A stretch of 45,475 nucleotides of DNA from Gammaproteobacteria bacterium Ga0074134 (GCA_001464965.1 LNEJ01000057.1:1-45475); one strand, 5' to 3'. Shown: positions 23,835 to 33,306, numbered from the stretch's first letter. Numbers and translations: made by a program. The notes: generated by a model from the sequence alone, not told the origin.

Positions 23835-25019
23835 TTATTTTACGAGTAACAATACCCAATCCACGAAACGCCGCCACACCCCGCCTTCCTCGATGCCCTG
23901 CAGGGCAACCAGTGGCTGTTTGCTGATCACCTTGCCATCAAGGGAGATAGCAACTGTGCCATAGGACTGGCCCTTTTTGACCGGGGCGGTGATCAGCGGT
24001 GTGACGCTCATCGAGGCAGCCAGCTTTTTGTACTGGCCGCGCGGGATGGTGAGATAGAGATCCTTGCTCAACCCCAATGGCAGGTTTTCGGCTGCGCCTT
24101 TCCAGGCGCGCACGGTGGTGAGCGGTTTATTGGCTGCGTAGACGCGGTGCGTTTCATAGAAGCGGAAACCGTAATTGAGCAGGGTTTGGCTCTCGTTGGC
24201 GCGGGCTTTTTCGCTCTCTGTGCCCAGTACCACCGAGATCAGGCGCATCTTGTCACGCAACGCAGAGGACACCAGGCAGAAACCGGCGCTTTCGGTATGC
24301 CCAGTTTTCATGCCGTCCACTGTGGGGTCGCGGTACAACAGCAGATTGCGGTTGTGCTGGGTGATGCCGTTGAAGGTGAATTCGCGTAGCGAGTACCACT
24401 TGTAATACTGGGGAAAGTCGCGGATCACGGCACGCGCCAGTGTCGCCAGGTCGCGCGCTGTGGTGTAGTGCTGCGGGTCGGGCAGGCCCGTGCTGTTTAT
24501 GAAGTGGGTGTTGGTCATGCCCAGTATTTGCGCGCGCTGGTTCATCATCGAGGCGAACACCGGCTCGGTGCCCGCCACCTGCTCGGCAAGCGCCACTGTG
24601 GCGTCGTTGCCGGACTGCACGATCATGCCCTTGATCAGGTTCTCCACGGAGATTTGCGTGCCCACCTGGGCAAAGGTGCGCGACCCTTCGGTGCGCCATG
24701 CCGCTTCGCTGATGGTGACCATGTCGCTGAGCTTGATCTTGCCGGAGCGCAGCTCATCGAACACCAGGTAGGCGGTCATCAGCTTGGTAAGGCTGGCCGG
24801 TTCCATGCGTTGATCGGCGTTCAACGCCGCCAGCACGCTGCCGCTCTGGAAGTCCTGCAGGATATAGCCGCGCGCAACGATCTGGGGAGCGGGAGGAACC
24901 TGCGCCTGCGCAGTGATCCCGAGGGTGCCAAGCGTCAACAGCAGGGCGGTTATCAACCAGCGGCTGCATGACCGCAAACGACAGGATGCAGAGAAACGGG
25001 AAAAATGAGAGTGAAACAT
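23835..25019 (-). CDS. dacA: D-alanyl-D-alanine carboxypeptidase (PBP5/6 type, 394 aa)
   Basis: Trims the terminal D-alanine from peptidoglycan stem peptides in the periplasm. A signal peptide lies at residues ~20-40 (WLITALLLTLGTLGITAQA). Catalytic Ser76 is in SLTKLM, followed by SGN (QSGNDATVALAEQ) and KTG (GMKTGHTESAG). The C-terminal domain and the end (VDWVLLLVK), a short amphipathic membrane anchor, are as expected. ATG at 25019 is preferred; GTG at 25028 is possible, and a much longer frame to 25685 overlaps the opposite-strand gene and is rejected. The promoter must lie in 25020-25202, shared with the divergent gene. Confidence 0.94.
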   Translation of the reverse strand: MFHSHFSRFSASCRLRSCSRWLITALLLTLGTLGITAQAQVPPAPQIVARGYILQDFQSGSVLAALNADQRMEPASLTKLMTAYLVFDELRSGKIKLSDMVTISEAAWRTEGSRTFAQVGTQISVENLIKGMIVQSGNDATVALAEQVAGTEPVFASMMNQRAQILGMTNTHFINSTGLPDPQHYTTARDLATLARAVIRDFPQYYKWYSLREFTFNGITQHNRNLLLYRDPTVDGMKTGHTESAGFCLVSSALRDKMRLISVVLGTESEKARANESQTLLNYGFRFYETHRVYAANKPLTTVRAWKGAAENLPLGLSKDLYLTIPRGQYKKLAASMSVTPLITAPVKKGQSYGTVAISLDGKVISKQPLVALQGIEEGGVWRRFVDWVLLLVK

Positions 25020-25202
25020 GTCATTCACAGCGGGTACTTCCTCTAGCGTTTGCGACGGCGAAAAAGATGGAACGGCGATACAGTACGGTTTATATGCAGG
25101 TGGTATATTGTAGCGCTTAACGGCCTCCTGAAAAACCCCATTCTCCTGGCGGTACATATTATGGAATAATCCCCGTTGCCATCTGAACAAGCATCGAAAC
25201 TC

Positions 25203-26003
25203 ATGAACCCAAAAATCACCCTGCCTGTGGCCCTGCATTTGATGGTCTGCGCAGCCGCCGCCAGCGCCGCCGAGCCCAGCGCCACCGAGATTGTGCAGCA
25301 TTGTTATTACAAATACGCGGGTGATGACCAGCGCTCGCGGCTGCGCATCACCCTCAACGACCCTGCCGGGAAAAAAATCAGTACCGAGTTCACGCGTCTG
25401 TGGAAAGACTACAAGGGGCAGGATGGCATCATTGACAAGACGATCCTCTATATGACCTATCCACCGGACAGCCGCGGCCTCAACTTCATGCGCTGGTCTT
25501 ACGCCTCGGAAGGCAAGGTGCCGGATCAATGGGTTTATCTGCCAGAGACCCGAATGGCGCGGCGCATCTCCCAGCGCGACCCCGGCAACATGGATTGGGG
25601 CTATACCGACGAAGACCTGCGCATTCGCGCCCTGGATGAAGACGTGCACCGCTACCTGGGCGCCACCAGCCAGGAAAGCCAGCAATATTACCTGGTGGAG
25701 AGCACCCCCAAAGGCAACTCCTCATACGGCAGACGCGTCAGCTGGTTCAGCAAGACGCCGGATTGGGAAGATTGCGTGGAAAGCCGCGTCGACTACTACG
25801 ATAAACAAGGTACCTTGATCAAAAAGCAGACGGTGCGTTGGCAGAAAATCAAAGGCGCCTGGGTATGGAAAACGGCTGTGGCGCAGAACATGCTCAACAA
25901 GGCCACAGTCGTTTACGACATGGAACAGGTGGAGGTCAACACCGGCTTGAAAGACGACGACTTTAATCAGCGCGCGCTCAGGCAAGAGGGCGTGCGGCCA
26001 TAA
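25203..26003 (+). CDS. Exported LolA-like outer membrane lipoprotein-sorting family protein (266 aa)
   Basis: A signal peptide (PVALHLMVCAAAASAA) leads to a beta-rich periplasmic domain of the type annotated as outer membrane lipoprotein-sorting protein. The key stretches are YLPETRMARRISQRDPGN, a GYTDEDLRI segment, and DYYDKQGTLIKKQTVRWQKI. Relatives usually sit beside RND-type exporters and are thought to carry lipids, but no exporter is here. ATG at 25203 is preferred over the upstream in-frame start at 25176. The gene lies on the plus strand and interrupts the minus-strand cell wall cluster between pseudoazurin and dacA, suggesting insertion. Confidence 0.8.
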   Translation: MNPKITLPVALHLMVCAAAASAAEPSATEIVQHCYYKYAGDDQRSRLRITLNDPAGKKISTEFTRLWKDYKGQDGIIDKTILYMTYPPDSRGLNFMRWSYASEGKVPDQWVYLPETRMARRISQRDPGNMDWGYTDEDLRIRALDEDVHRYLGATSQESQQYYLVESTPKGNSSYGRRVSWFSKTPDWEDCVESRVDYYDKQGTLIKKQTVRWQKIKGAWVWKTAVAQNMLNKATVVYDMEQVEVNTGLKDDDFNQRALRQEGVRP

Positions 26004-26016
26004 ATAACCGCACCAT

Positions 26017-26170
26017 CCTAAAAACTCAGTTGTCCACGAAACTCACGAAAATATTCACGTGTATATCGCAATTTTACTTGCCGCCCACCTGATGAATTAA
26101 TGAAGAAATCCATGTTTTTTTATTTCGTGACTTTCGTGTTTTTCGTGGACAGAAAGGGGTTTTAAGGTTT
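26017..26170. repeat. MITE-like inverted-repeat element, copy B (~154 bp)
   Basis: The left arm CCTAAAAACTCAGTTGTCCA with CGAAACTCACGAAAA (26017-26051) and the right arm TTTCGTGTTTTTCGTGGACA with AAGGTTT (26122-26170) are imperfect inverted repeats. The left arm is the near reverse complement of the right arm of copy A. The element fills the gap between two convergent genes and reaches the pseudoazurin stop codon. Confidence 0.6.
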
Positions 26171-26615
26171 ATTTTACTTTCGACAAATACCCATCGAAAA
26201 TTTCACCGCCCATCGCCATTTTTTTGGAAATTTCGGCGGCGGCCTTCTTGGCGGCTTCAAGGTTTACGGGCTTGCCAACCTGGATCACGCCCACCATACC
26301 GATCATTTTATGCAGATCGCACTCGTATAAATACACTCCTTCTTTATTCAAGGTTACGGAGAGATTCGTGCTGACTTTGCCTTTCCAGGTATTGGCGCCT
26401 TCCGGAACAAGCAAGGAAATGACATTATGGCCGGGATCTTTCGCTACAAATGTGACTGTGTCCCCAACATTTACTTTGATATAGCCCGGCTCGAACAGCA
26501 TCACGCCATCGTCACCGCCATTCGACATTTGAACCTTGTGTTCTTCAGCAAAAGCGGCTGACGATACGGACAAACCCATAAACAATACAAATTTTCCTAT
26601 ACTGCTACGCATCAT
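26169..26615 (-). CDS. Pseudoazurin-type copper protein (148 aa)
   Basis: Periplasmic blue copper electron carrier, in other bacteria a donor to nitrite or nitrous oxide reductase. A signal peptide (GKFVLFMGLSVSSAAFA) precedes a cupredoxin domain. The copper ligands are visible: His in DPGHNV and Cys, His and Met in CDLHKMIGM, at the spacing C+3 and C+8 typical of pseudoazurin. The C-terminal helix region (EAAKKAAAEISKKMAMGG) also fits. ATG at 26615 (or 26612) follows AGGAG. It starts 14 bases after rlpA in the same direction, an unusual cell-wall neighbour. No denitrification genes are in the window. Confidence 0.88.
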   Translation of the reverse strand: MMRSSIGKFVLFMGLSVSSAAFAEEHKVQMSNGGDDGVMLFEPGYIKVNVGDTVTFVAKDPGHNVISLLVPEGANTWKGKVSTNLSVTLNKEGVYLYECDLHKMIGMVGVIQVGKPVNLEAAKKAAAEISKKMAMGGEIFDGYLSKVK

Positions 26616-26629
26616 GTTTCTCCTGATGA

Positions 26630-27478
26630 TCAATCGCTAACAACCTGACTTTCACGAATCCCCAGCTCAGAGAGCCTGGCGGCCATCTGGTCGGTCTCTT
26701 CGACGCTGGCCAGCGGACCGATGCGCACTCGATAGATAGTGCTTTGCGCTTTTTTGCTAGGGGAGATTTGTATATTACCGGATGCTTGCTCCTGTAAGCG
26801 CGAACGCAATTGTTCGGCCTTGCCGCGCTCAACAAATGCACCGACCTGCAGGTAGAGCTTCGCATCCCGAGCGTCGGTGGGAGGAGGCTCACTGCTTTGC
26901 TGGGTGGCCATTTGCGCGGAGGGCGGTGAGCCGGGTGTAATGGCGCGGATTTCGACGGGCCCGGTGCTGGTAATGCCGAGCTTTTGCGCGGCGGCGTAGG
27001 ACAGGTCGATGATGCGGCCTCGATGAAACGGCCCACGGTCGTTCACCTTCACCACCAGCTTGCGGTCGTTTTTGAGGTTGGTGACCTCGACATAGGTGGG
27101 CAGAGGCAGTGTCTTGTGGGCGGCGGTCATGCTATACATGTCATACGGTTCGCCGCTGGATGTGCGGCGGCCATGAAACTTGGTGCCATACCACGAGGCA
27201 AGGCCGCGTTCCACATGGCCTTCGCTGCTGGCCATGGTGCGGTAGCTGATGCCCGCCACAGTGTATACCGCCGGATTGCCGAATTTGCTGCGCGGCTCAT
27301 TACGCGGCACGGCATCAGGGATGGAGGCGATATCGACCGCTCCGCGCGGCGGCGGGCCATCCTTGTCCGGCGTTGGGATCACGCCGCCCCCCGGTACTCT
27401 TGCCCGGTCAGGCAGGGTGCCGCAGGCGCTCAACAAAACCGATGCAGCAAGAAGCAACAACATGGGACGGATATTCAT
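26630..27478 (-). CDS. rlpA: RlpA-like lipoprotein, septal lytic transglycosylase (282 aa)
   Basis: Outer membrane lipoprotein that cleaves glycan strands lacking stem peptides during division. The lipobox is LLSAC (Cys near residue 18). The double-psi beta-barrel follows (GLASWYGTKFHGRRTSSGEP, with MTAAHKTLPLPTYVEVTN and NDRGPFHRGRIIDLSYAAA), then a Pro-rich linker and a C-terminal SPOR domain (YLQVGAFVERGKAEQLRSRL) that targets the septum. I start at ATG 27478; TTG at 27487 is less likely. It lies six bases after mltB. Confidence 0.92.
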   Translation of the reverse strand: MNIRPMLLLLAASVLLSACGTLPDRARVPGGGVIPTPDKDGPPPRGAVDIASIPDAVPRNEPRSKFGNPAVYTVAGISYRTMASSEGHVERGLASWYGTKFHGRRTSSGEPYDMYSMTAAHKTLPLPTYVEVTNLKNDRKLVVKVNDRGPFHRGRIIDLSYAAAQKLGITSTGPVEIRAITPGSPPSAQMATQQSSEPPPTDARDAKLYLQVGAFVERGKAEQLRSRLQEQASGNIQISPSKKAQSTIYRVRIGPLASVEETDQMAARLSELGIRESQVVSD

Positions 27479-27483
27479 GCGAA

Positions 27484-28545
27484 TCAATCCTTGGCGTTGG
27501 CTGTCAGTGGCGATGCGCTATTGTCACTCACCCGCCGTGCCTTGCGCAATGCACGGATTTCCTGGCTGAGTTGGTATACCGCCATCGCGTACAGGGGGCT
27601 GCGGTTGTAGCGGGTAATGGCATAAAAATTCTGCAGGCCAACCCAGTACTCCGGCCCGGTCTCTGTCTGGAACTCAAGCAGGGCGCCGGGTTGATCATCG
27701 GCGAGGGTATCCTCAATGGTGACTCCGTTTTCCTTGAGCTTGCCCAGGCTGATACTGGGTTTTATATTCCCGGTCAGCACCGCCTTGAAGTTCTCGCCAT
27801 CGACCTTCGCCCGGCTCGCCACAGGTTGATCAGGCTGCCAGCCGTTGGCGAAGAAATAATACCCAACACTGCCAATCACGTCCGCTACATTGTTCCACAG
27901 GTCACGCGAGCCATCGGCGTCAAAGTCCACCGCATATCTGCGAAAACTGCTGGGCATGAACTGCGGCATGCCCATCGCACCGGCGTATGAGCCCTGTGGA
28001 ACAAGTGGATCCAGCTTCTCTTCGCGCGCCATCAGCAGAAAGTTTTCCAGCTCGCCAAGAAAGAATTTGCTGCGTGGCGGATAGTCGAAACCCAGCGTAC
28101 TGAGTGCGTCCAGCACGCGGTAAGAGCCAGTACGCTTGCCATAGCCTGTCTCCACGCCGATGATAGCGGTGATGATTTCGGGTGGCACGCCGTAGGCGCT
28201 CTGCGCGCGCGCCAGAAGGTCGGTGTGCTTATCCCAGAATTCCACGCCGCCCCGGATGCGCGCCTCGTTGAGGAATATTTGCCGGTATTGAAACCAGGGC
28301 TTGGCCTCGGCGGGCTTGGTGATGGCGGCGATGATCTCCGGGCGTGTTTCAGCCTGGCTGAGCAACATGATCAGTTCGTCGCGATTGAAATTGTTGCGGG
28401 TGACCATGTCATCAACAAACTGGCGTACTTCGGGGCGCAACGCAATGCCGTCGGCCAGGGCTGGCTGAATGGGCACGAACAGCAGTGCTGCCAAGAACGC
28501 AAGAGGCCGTACCTTTGCGTGCGTGAGGTTGGTGTTATTGGTCAT
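27484..28545 (-). CDS. mltB: Membrane-bound lytic murein transglycosylase B (353 aa)
   Basis: Cleaves peptidoglycan between MurNAc and GlcNAc with formation of 1,6-anhydro ends. An N-terminal signal peptide (PLAFLAALLFVPIQPALA) lacks a clear lipobox Cys, so it may be soluble or membrane-bound by other means. The catalytic Glu is Glu132 in IIGVETGYG, and GAMGMPQFMPSSFRRYAVDF is the family signature. ATGA overlap with rodA. Length is normal for the family. Confidence 0.92.
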   Translation of the reverse strand: MTNNTNLTHAKVRPLAFLAALLFVPIQPALADGIALRPEVRQFVDDMVTRNNFNRDELIMLLSQAETRPEIIAAITKPAEAKPWFQYRQIFLNEARIRGGVEFWDKHTDLLARAQSAYGVPPEIITAIIGVETGYGKRTGSYRVLDALSTLGFDYPPRSKFFLGELENFLLMAREEKLDPLVPQGSYAGAMGMPQFMPSSFRRYAVDFDADGSRDLWNNVADVIGSVGYYFFANGWQPDQPVASRAKVDGENFKAVLTGNIKPSISLGKLKENGVTIEDTLADDQPGALLEFQTETGPEYWVGLQNFYAITRYNRSPLYAMAVYQLSQEIRALRKARRVSDNSASPLTANAKD

Positions 28546-29678
28546 GTCGGTACCAGCTTGCGATGAGTGTGGATGGACATCAGGATACCGAACCCGGCCA
28601 TCACCGTCACCATTGATGTTCCACCATAGCTGATCAGCGGCAGGGGAACACCCACCACTGGCAGCAGTGCGGTAACCATGCCGATGTTGACGAAGATATA
28701 CACGGAGAACGTCAGGATCAGGCTGCCCGCCAGCAGGCGCGTGAAGGTGTCATGTGCCTGAGAGGCAATATACAGTCCGCGCATGACGATGAACAGATAG
28801 ATCGCCAGCACCGCCAGAATGCCGATCAGGCCGAACTCCTCGCTCAGCACGGCGAAGATGAAGTCGGTGGAGCGCTCGGGAATAAAGTCGAGATAGGACT
28901 GTGTGCCGTTCAGCCAGCCCTTGCCGTACAAACCGCCGGAACCAATGGCGATTTTCGATTGAATGATGTGATAGCCGGTGCCCAGCGGGTCGCTCTCCGG
29001 GTCGAGGAAGGTGAGCACGCGCTGCCGCTGGTAGTCGTGCATCAGCGACCAGGCGATGGGTACGAATGCCGCCACCAGCGACCCGACCAATATGATATAG
29101 CGCCAGCGCACACCGCTCAGGAAAATCACGAATATCCCCGAACAGGCAATCAGCAACGACGTACCCAAATCAGGCTGCTTGGCAATTAGCAGCGTCGGCA
29201 CTATCGCCAGCACGCCGGCGATAATCAGCTTTAGCGGGTGAGGGGGTAACGGGCTGTTCGCCAGATACCAGGCGACCATCATGGGCACGGCGATACGCAT
29301 CATTTCGGAGGGTTGAAAGCGGAAAGCCCCAAGCTCCAGCCAACGCCGTGCGCCTTTACCGATGTCGCCCACCAATAATACCGCCACCAGCAACAGTATC
29401 CCGGCGCCGAACAACCATGGTGCCCAGCGCTGCAAGTGCTGCGGGTGAACCTGGGCAAGCACCAGCATCACGGCAAAGGCAAGCGCGAGCCGCATCACCT
29501 GGCGCATCAGCACATCCAGGCTCTGTCCCCCCGCGCTATACAGCACCACCAACCCCGCCGTCGACAACAGCAACAGGCCGCACAGCAGCGGTATGTCAAC
29601 GTGGATACGCTGCAATAACCGGAACAAAAAACCCTGCTCCTTGGGCCGTGCATAGACGGGGATGGCTTTTTGGTTCAT
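28542..29678 (-). CDS. rodA: RodA, SEDS peptidoglycan glycosyltransferase (378 aa)
   Basis: Polymerises glycan strands from lipid II in the elongasome, working with PBP2. Ten or so membrane helices run through the protein. The SEDS motif is in the long stretch with FIPERSTDFIFAVLSEEFG, and the C-terminal signature is GVPLPLISYGGTSMVT. It lies 72 bases after mrdA and four-base overlaps mltB, so the elongation genes form one operon. Confidence 0.95.
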   Translation of the reverse strand: MNQKAIPVYARPKEQGFLFRLLQRIHVDIPLLCGLLLLSTAGLVVLYSAGGQSLDVLMRQVMRLALAFAVMLVLAQVHPQHLQRWAPWLFGAGILLLVAVLLVGDIGKGARRWLELGAFRFQPSEMMRIAVPMMVAWYLANSPLPPHPLKLIIAGVLAIVPTLLIAKQPDLGTSLLIACSGIFVIFLSGVRWRYIILVGSLVAAFVPIAWSLMHDYQRQRVLTFLDPESDPLGTGYHIIQSKIAIGSGGLYGKGWLNGTQSYLDFIPERSTDFIFAVLSEEFGLIGILAVLAIYLFIVMRGLYIASQAHDTFTRLLAGSLILTFSVYIFVNIGMVTALLPVVGVPLPLISYGGTSMVTVMAGFGILMSIHTHRKLVPT

Positions 29679-29750
29679 CGCAATCGGGAGTCAGACGCAG
29701 GAGACGTGCTCCAGGCCCAAGCTGTAAGTTTTTGTGTATCCATTCCAATG

Positions 29751-31715
29751 TCACTCATCTTGGGTAACTCCCTGAGCGGCCTCTGGTGACGCGGGAGAAG
29801 GCGTTGGTTCAACCTTTTTTGTCCCCTCAACGGGCGATTTTGCCTCCGGAGCCTTGGCTGCCGATTCCATGCCGAGCAAATCCTTCAGGTAATAATCCAT
29901 CGCTATGCGTGCCACCGGCGCTGCCGTGCTGCTGCCGTGGCCGCCGTTTTCCACGATGACACCCATGGCGATCTGCGGCGCCTCAGCGGGGGCAAAGGCC
30001 ACGAACAGTGCGTGGTCGCGTAACCGCTCCGGGGTTTGGCTTTCGTTGTATTTTGCACCCTGCTTAATCCCCGCCACCTGTGCCGTGCCCGTTTTACCGG
30101 CGATTTTATAGGTAGCGGTGCGCCCTATACTGCTATACGCCGTGCCGCGTCCGCCATGCACAACGCTCACCATGGAATTGACGGCGGCGCGCCAATTTTC
30201 CTCGTTGACCACGGGTACACGCACATTTTGCTGCGGCTTTTGCCTTGTGATGACGGCGCTGCCGGGTTCTTGAATTGCGTGCAACATATGTGGCTTCATT
30301 TGCACGCCCTGATTGGCTATCGTGGCGGTGATCGTTGCCAGTTGCAAGGGGGTGGTCAGCACATAACCCTGTCCGATACCCGCAATCAGGGTCTCACCAC
30401 CATACCACGGCTGCTTGTAGGTCTTGCGTTTCCAGGCCGACGAGGGCATTACGCCCGACATCTCGCCGGGAAGGTCGATACCGGTTTTGTGGCCCAGGCC
30501 AAAACGGGTCATGAACTCGGCCATCTTGTCTATGCCCAGCTTGAGCGCCAGCGTATAGAAATACACGTCGCAGGACTGCTCGACGGCATGTTCGAGATTG
30601 ATAACGCCATGCCCCTCTTTTTTCCAGTCACGGTATTGGTGGGCGACACCTGGAAGCTGAAAATGGCCGTGACAGGCAACCGTGTCTTCAGGCGATACCT
30701 TGTTGTATTCCAGGCCCGCCAGGGCATAAAACGGCTTGACCGTGGAGCCGGGCGGATATTGGCCCTGCAGGGCGCGATTGATCATGGGCTTGTCCAGCGA
30801 GGTTTGCAGCGCCTTGTATTCCTCCGAGGAAATGCCGTTGACGAACAGGTTGGGGTCATAACCCGGCGTACTGGCAAAGGCCAGCACCTCGCCGGTTTTG
30901 GGCTCGATCGCCACCACCGCGCCGCGCCGGTCACCAAGCACACCCTCAATCGCCGCCTGGAGCCTGATATCTATGGTCAAATAAATATTCTTGCCCGCCG
31001 TGGGCGGGATGCGCCCCAAGACACGCAGCGCGCGTCCCCGCGCGGTGGTCTCGACCTGTTCAACGCCGACGGTGCCGTGCAGCATATCCTCGTAGGTTTT
31101 TTCAACGCCCAGCTTGCCTATGTGTGTGGTGCCGCTGTAATTGGTGTCGAGCTTTTTCAGCTCGGCCTCGTTGATGCGCCCTACATAGCCGATGGCATGC
31201 ACGGCAAGGCTACCCAGCGGGTATTCGCGCGTCATACGCGCCACCACCTCCACGCCCGGAAAGCGGTAACGGTTGACGGCCAGGCGCGCCATTTCTTCTT
31301 CGGTCAGATTAAAGCGCAACGGGGCGGCCTCGAAGCGGCGTTTCTGGGCGATCTCCCGGCGAAAGCGCTTGATGTCGCGCTCGCTGAGTGCAATCAGCCC
31401 GCCCAGCTCGCGCAGCGTGGTATCCATGTCGCCCGCCTCGTCCGGGGTGATTTCCAGGCTGAAGGAAGGTGAGTTTTGCGCCAGCACAATACCATTGCGA
31501 TCATAAATAATGCCGCGCGGAGGCGGGATAGGCACGAGGGTGACGCGGTTCTCCTGCGATAGCGTGGTGTAATGCGCGTGATTGATGATCTGGAGAAAAA
31601 CCAGCCGCGCGATGACCACCCCCATCAGTACAAGAATGGCAATAATAGCCACGATCACGCGAGCATTGAACATCTCGCTTTCGTGGAAATAATCTTTAAG
31701 ATGGGTCTTGGTCAT
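29751..31715 (-). CDS. mrdA: Penicillin-binding protein 2, elongation transpeptidase (654 aa)
   Basis: Cross-links peptidoglycan during cell elongation. One membrane helix is near residues 18-45 (VIVAIIAILVLMGVVIARLV). The PBP dimerisation domain follows (PPPRGIIYDRNGIVLAQNSP), then the transpeptidase with Ser324 in STVK, the SCD motif (QSCDVYF) and the KTGT motif. A polar, Pro/Ala-rich C-terminal tail of about 45 residues is longer than usual. ATG at 31715. It lies 34 bases after mreD. Confidence 0.95.
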   Translation of the reverse strand: MTKTHLKDYFHESEMFNARVIVAIIAILVLMGVVIARLVFLQIINHAHYTTLSQENRVTLVPIPPPRGIIYDRNGIVLAQNSPSFSLEITPDEAGDMDTTLRELGGLIALSERDIKRFRREIAQKRRFEAAPLRFNLTEEEMARLAVNRYRFPGVEVVARMTREYPLGSLAVHAIGYVGRINEAELKKLDTNYSGTTHIGKLGVEKTYEDMLHGTVGVEQVETTARGRALRVLGRIPPTAGKNIYLTIDIRLQAAIEGVLGDRRGAVVAIEPKTGEVLAFASTPGYDPNLFVNGISSEEYKALQTSLDKPMINRALQGQYPPGSTVKPFYALAGLEYNKVSPEDTVACHGHFQLPGVAHQYRDWKKEGHGVINLEHAVEQSCDVYFYTLALKLGIDKMAEFMTRFGLGHKTGIDLPGEMSGVMPSSAWKRKTYKQPWYGGETLIAGIGQGYVLTTPLQLATITATIANQGVQMKPHMLHAIQEPGSAVITRQKPQQNVRVPVVNEENWRAAVNSMVSVVHGGRGTAYSSIGRTATYKIAGKTGTAQVAGIKQGAKYNESQTPERLRDHALFVAFAPAEAPQIAMGVIVENGGHGSSTAAPVARIAMDYYLKDLLGMESAAKAPEAKSPVEGTKKVEPTPSPASPEAAQGVTQDE

Positions 31716-31749
31716 ATGAAAATCATGCAGGGAAGGCGCCCCTGCATTT

Positions 31750-32232
31750 CTACGATGTCTCGCTGCGGCTGCGCAGAATGGACGACAGCCAGGGCCACAG
31801 CAGCATGCTGCTCAACGCAGACGACCAATACAGCCAGGTGTCTGGCGACCGCCCGAGGATGCCCATAATCCATAGCGTCAGTAACTTGTATAGGACAATC
31901 AGTATCAGTACGATCAAGAGTTGCTGCCAAAGTGGATAGGCACGTATGCGCTGGTGAAATTTGACAACAAAATAGGCAATAAGTGTCATGCCCAGCGCAT
32001 GCTGGCCGAGCAGCACCCCCTGCACGGCATCGAGCATCATTCCCAGCAGCCACGCCACACCCACTCCGACGCGCTGGGGTTGCGCTAGGCACCAATAGGT
32101 GACCGCCAGCGCCACCCACTCGGGGCGAAACGCCTCGATCTCTACCGGTAACGGAATAATGGTCAGGACGAAGGCGGCAAACAGGGTCATTAAAATGAAC
32201 CAGCCGCTGATGGGGGACTGTGTTTGATCCAT
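31750..32232 (-). CDS. mreD: MreD, elongasome membrane protein (160 aa)
   Basis: Integral membrane partner of MreC and the rod complex. Five or so hydrophobic segments are visible, among them FILMTLFAAFVLTIIPLPVE at the start and QLLIVLILIVLYKLLTLWIM later. The family motif RPEWVALAVTYWCLAQPQRV and the GLMLD-like GMMLDAVQGVLLGQHALG are present. Length is typical. It starts nine bases after the mreC stop. Confidence 0.93.
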   Translation of the reverse strand: MDQTQSPISGWFILMTLFAAFVLTIIPLPVEIEAFRPEWVALAVTYWCLAQPQRVGVGVAWLLGMMLDAVQGVLLGQHALGMTLIAYFVVKFHQRIRAYPLWQQLLIVLILIVLYKLLTLWIMGILGRSPDTWLYWSSALSSMLLWPWLSSILRSRSETS

Positions 32233-32241
32233 GGCGCCGGT

Positions 32242-33306
32242 TTACTCAATGATGTCCGAGGACGGCTGTGGGGATGCGGGCACCGCTGGTTTTGGGGGCG
32301 GCGCTGCTGGTGCAGGTGTCGCCGCAGGAGGTGAAACAGCGGGAACAGGTTTTGTAATTGTCCCTCCCGGCGCCCCGGGGTTGGCTGGCGTGGTTTGCGC
32401 CGCAGAGGGTGTGGGTGTGACTTGAGGCTGTCCCTGCTCTCCGCCTACTGGCTTCTGAACAACCGCCCCCCCTGGCGCCTGCCCCCCGGCCTGTGGCCAC
32501 ACCAGCAATACCTCCCGGTTATGTTCGAGACGCGCGCTGGGCATGGCCTGCACCTGGATAAAATACTGTCCCTGCTGCTGTTTCACGAGCGTGACCGTCG
32601 CGACCGGATAATTGGGCGGGAAACGCCCATCCAGGCCAGAGGTAACAAGCAAATCACCCCGCCTGATATCGGTATTGCTGGGCAGGTTCTGCAAATCGAG
32701 CAACCCTGCCGCACCGGTACCGGTTGCTATGGTCCGCAAGCCGGTGCGCGTAACCATCACTGGCAGGGCGTGTGTGGTATCGGTGATCAGCATGGCGGTG
32801 CTGGACAGCGGACCAACCTTGATGACCTGGCCCATCACACCACGGGCATCAATCAGCGGCTGCCCCTCATAAACACCGTCACGGCTGCCCTTGTCGATCA
32901 CGACCTTGCGTGCATAAGGGTCGATATCCACCGCCAGCAACTCCGCCGCCAGCACATGTTCGCTCACCTTTGGGGAGGCGCCCAGCAGCTCGCGCAGGCG
33001 CACGTTTTCCATCTCCAGCGCCGCCATCTTCTGCACCTGGGCCTTGAGCAACAGGTCTTGCGCATGCAGGCGGGTATTTTCCGCCATCAACGATTTGCGA
33101 GTGGTGAAGTTGTCCTGCAGCCACCCCCCCGCGGACACCGGCAGGTTGACGACATAGTAGAGCGGATAAATGGCCGCCGACAAAGCCGTCCGCACACTTT
33201 CCAGGTAATTCTGGCGGTGATCCACCGTCATCATGATCAGCGAGGCAGACACAAATACAACCAGGCGGGTGGCTAGCGAGGGGCCTCGTAAAAATAAGGG
33301 TTTTAT
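32242..33306 (-). CDS. mreC: MreC, rod-shape protein; apparent ATA start codon (354 aa)
   Basis: Bitopic protein linking MreB to the periplasmic wall synthases. The usual N-terminal block KPLFLRGPSLATRLVVFVSA (cytoplasmic tail and membrane helix) is encoded in frame, but no ATG, GTG or TTG lies upstream of it as far as the mreB stop. AAGAGG (33313-33318) sits six bases before an ATA at 33304-33306, exactly where ATG is expected. The first canonical start (GTG, 33252) would cut the membrane helix in half. A coiled coil (~65-110), the beta domains and a long Pro/Ala-rich tail (~270-354) follow. The start is inferred. Confidence 0.85.
   Translation of the reverse strand: MKPLFLRGPSLATRLVVFVSASLIMMTVDHRQNYLESVRTALSAAIYPLYYVVNLPVSAGGWLQDNFTTRKSLMAENTRLHAQDLLLKAQVQKMAALEMENVRLRELLGASPKVSEHVLAAELLAVDIDPYARKVVIDKGSRDGVYEGQPLIDARGVMGQVIKVGPLSSTAMLITDTTHALPVMVTRTGLRTIATGTGAAGLLDLQNLPSNTDIRRGDLLVTSGLDGRFPPNYPVATVTLVKQQQGQYFIQVQAMPSARLEHNREVLLVWPQAGGQAPGGAVVQKPVGGEQGQPQVTPTPSAAQTTPANPGAPGGTITKPVPAVSPPAATPAPAAPPPKPAVPASPQPSSDIIE

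Noticed and set aside
25020-25685. N-terminal extension of dacA by ~220 codons
   Set aside because: It would precede the signal peptide and runs antisense to the LolA-like gene; ATG at 25019 is sufficient.
26984-27610. Long plus-strand frame opposite rlpA and mltB
   Set aside because: Antisense shadow of two clear genes with diagnostic motifs; no ribosome site or family resemblance.
30036-31472. 478-codon plus-strand frame opposite mrdA
   Set aside because: Complementary frame of a complete PBP2 gene in GC-rich DNA; no protein-like motifs.
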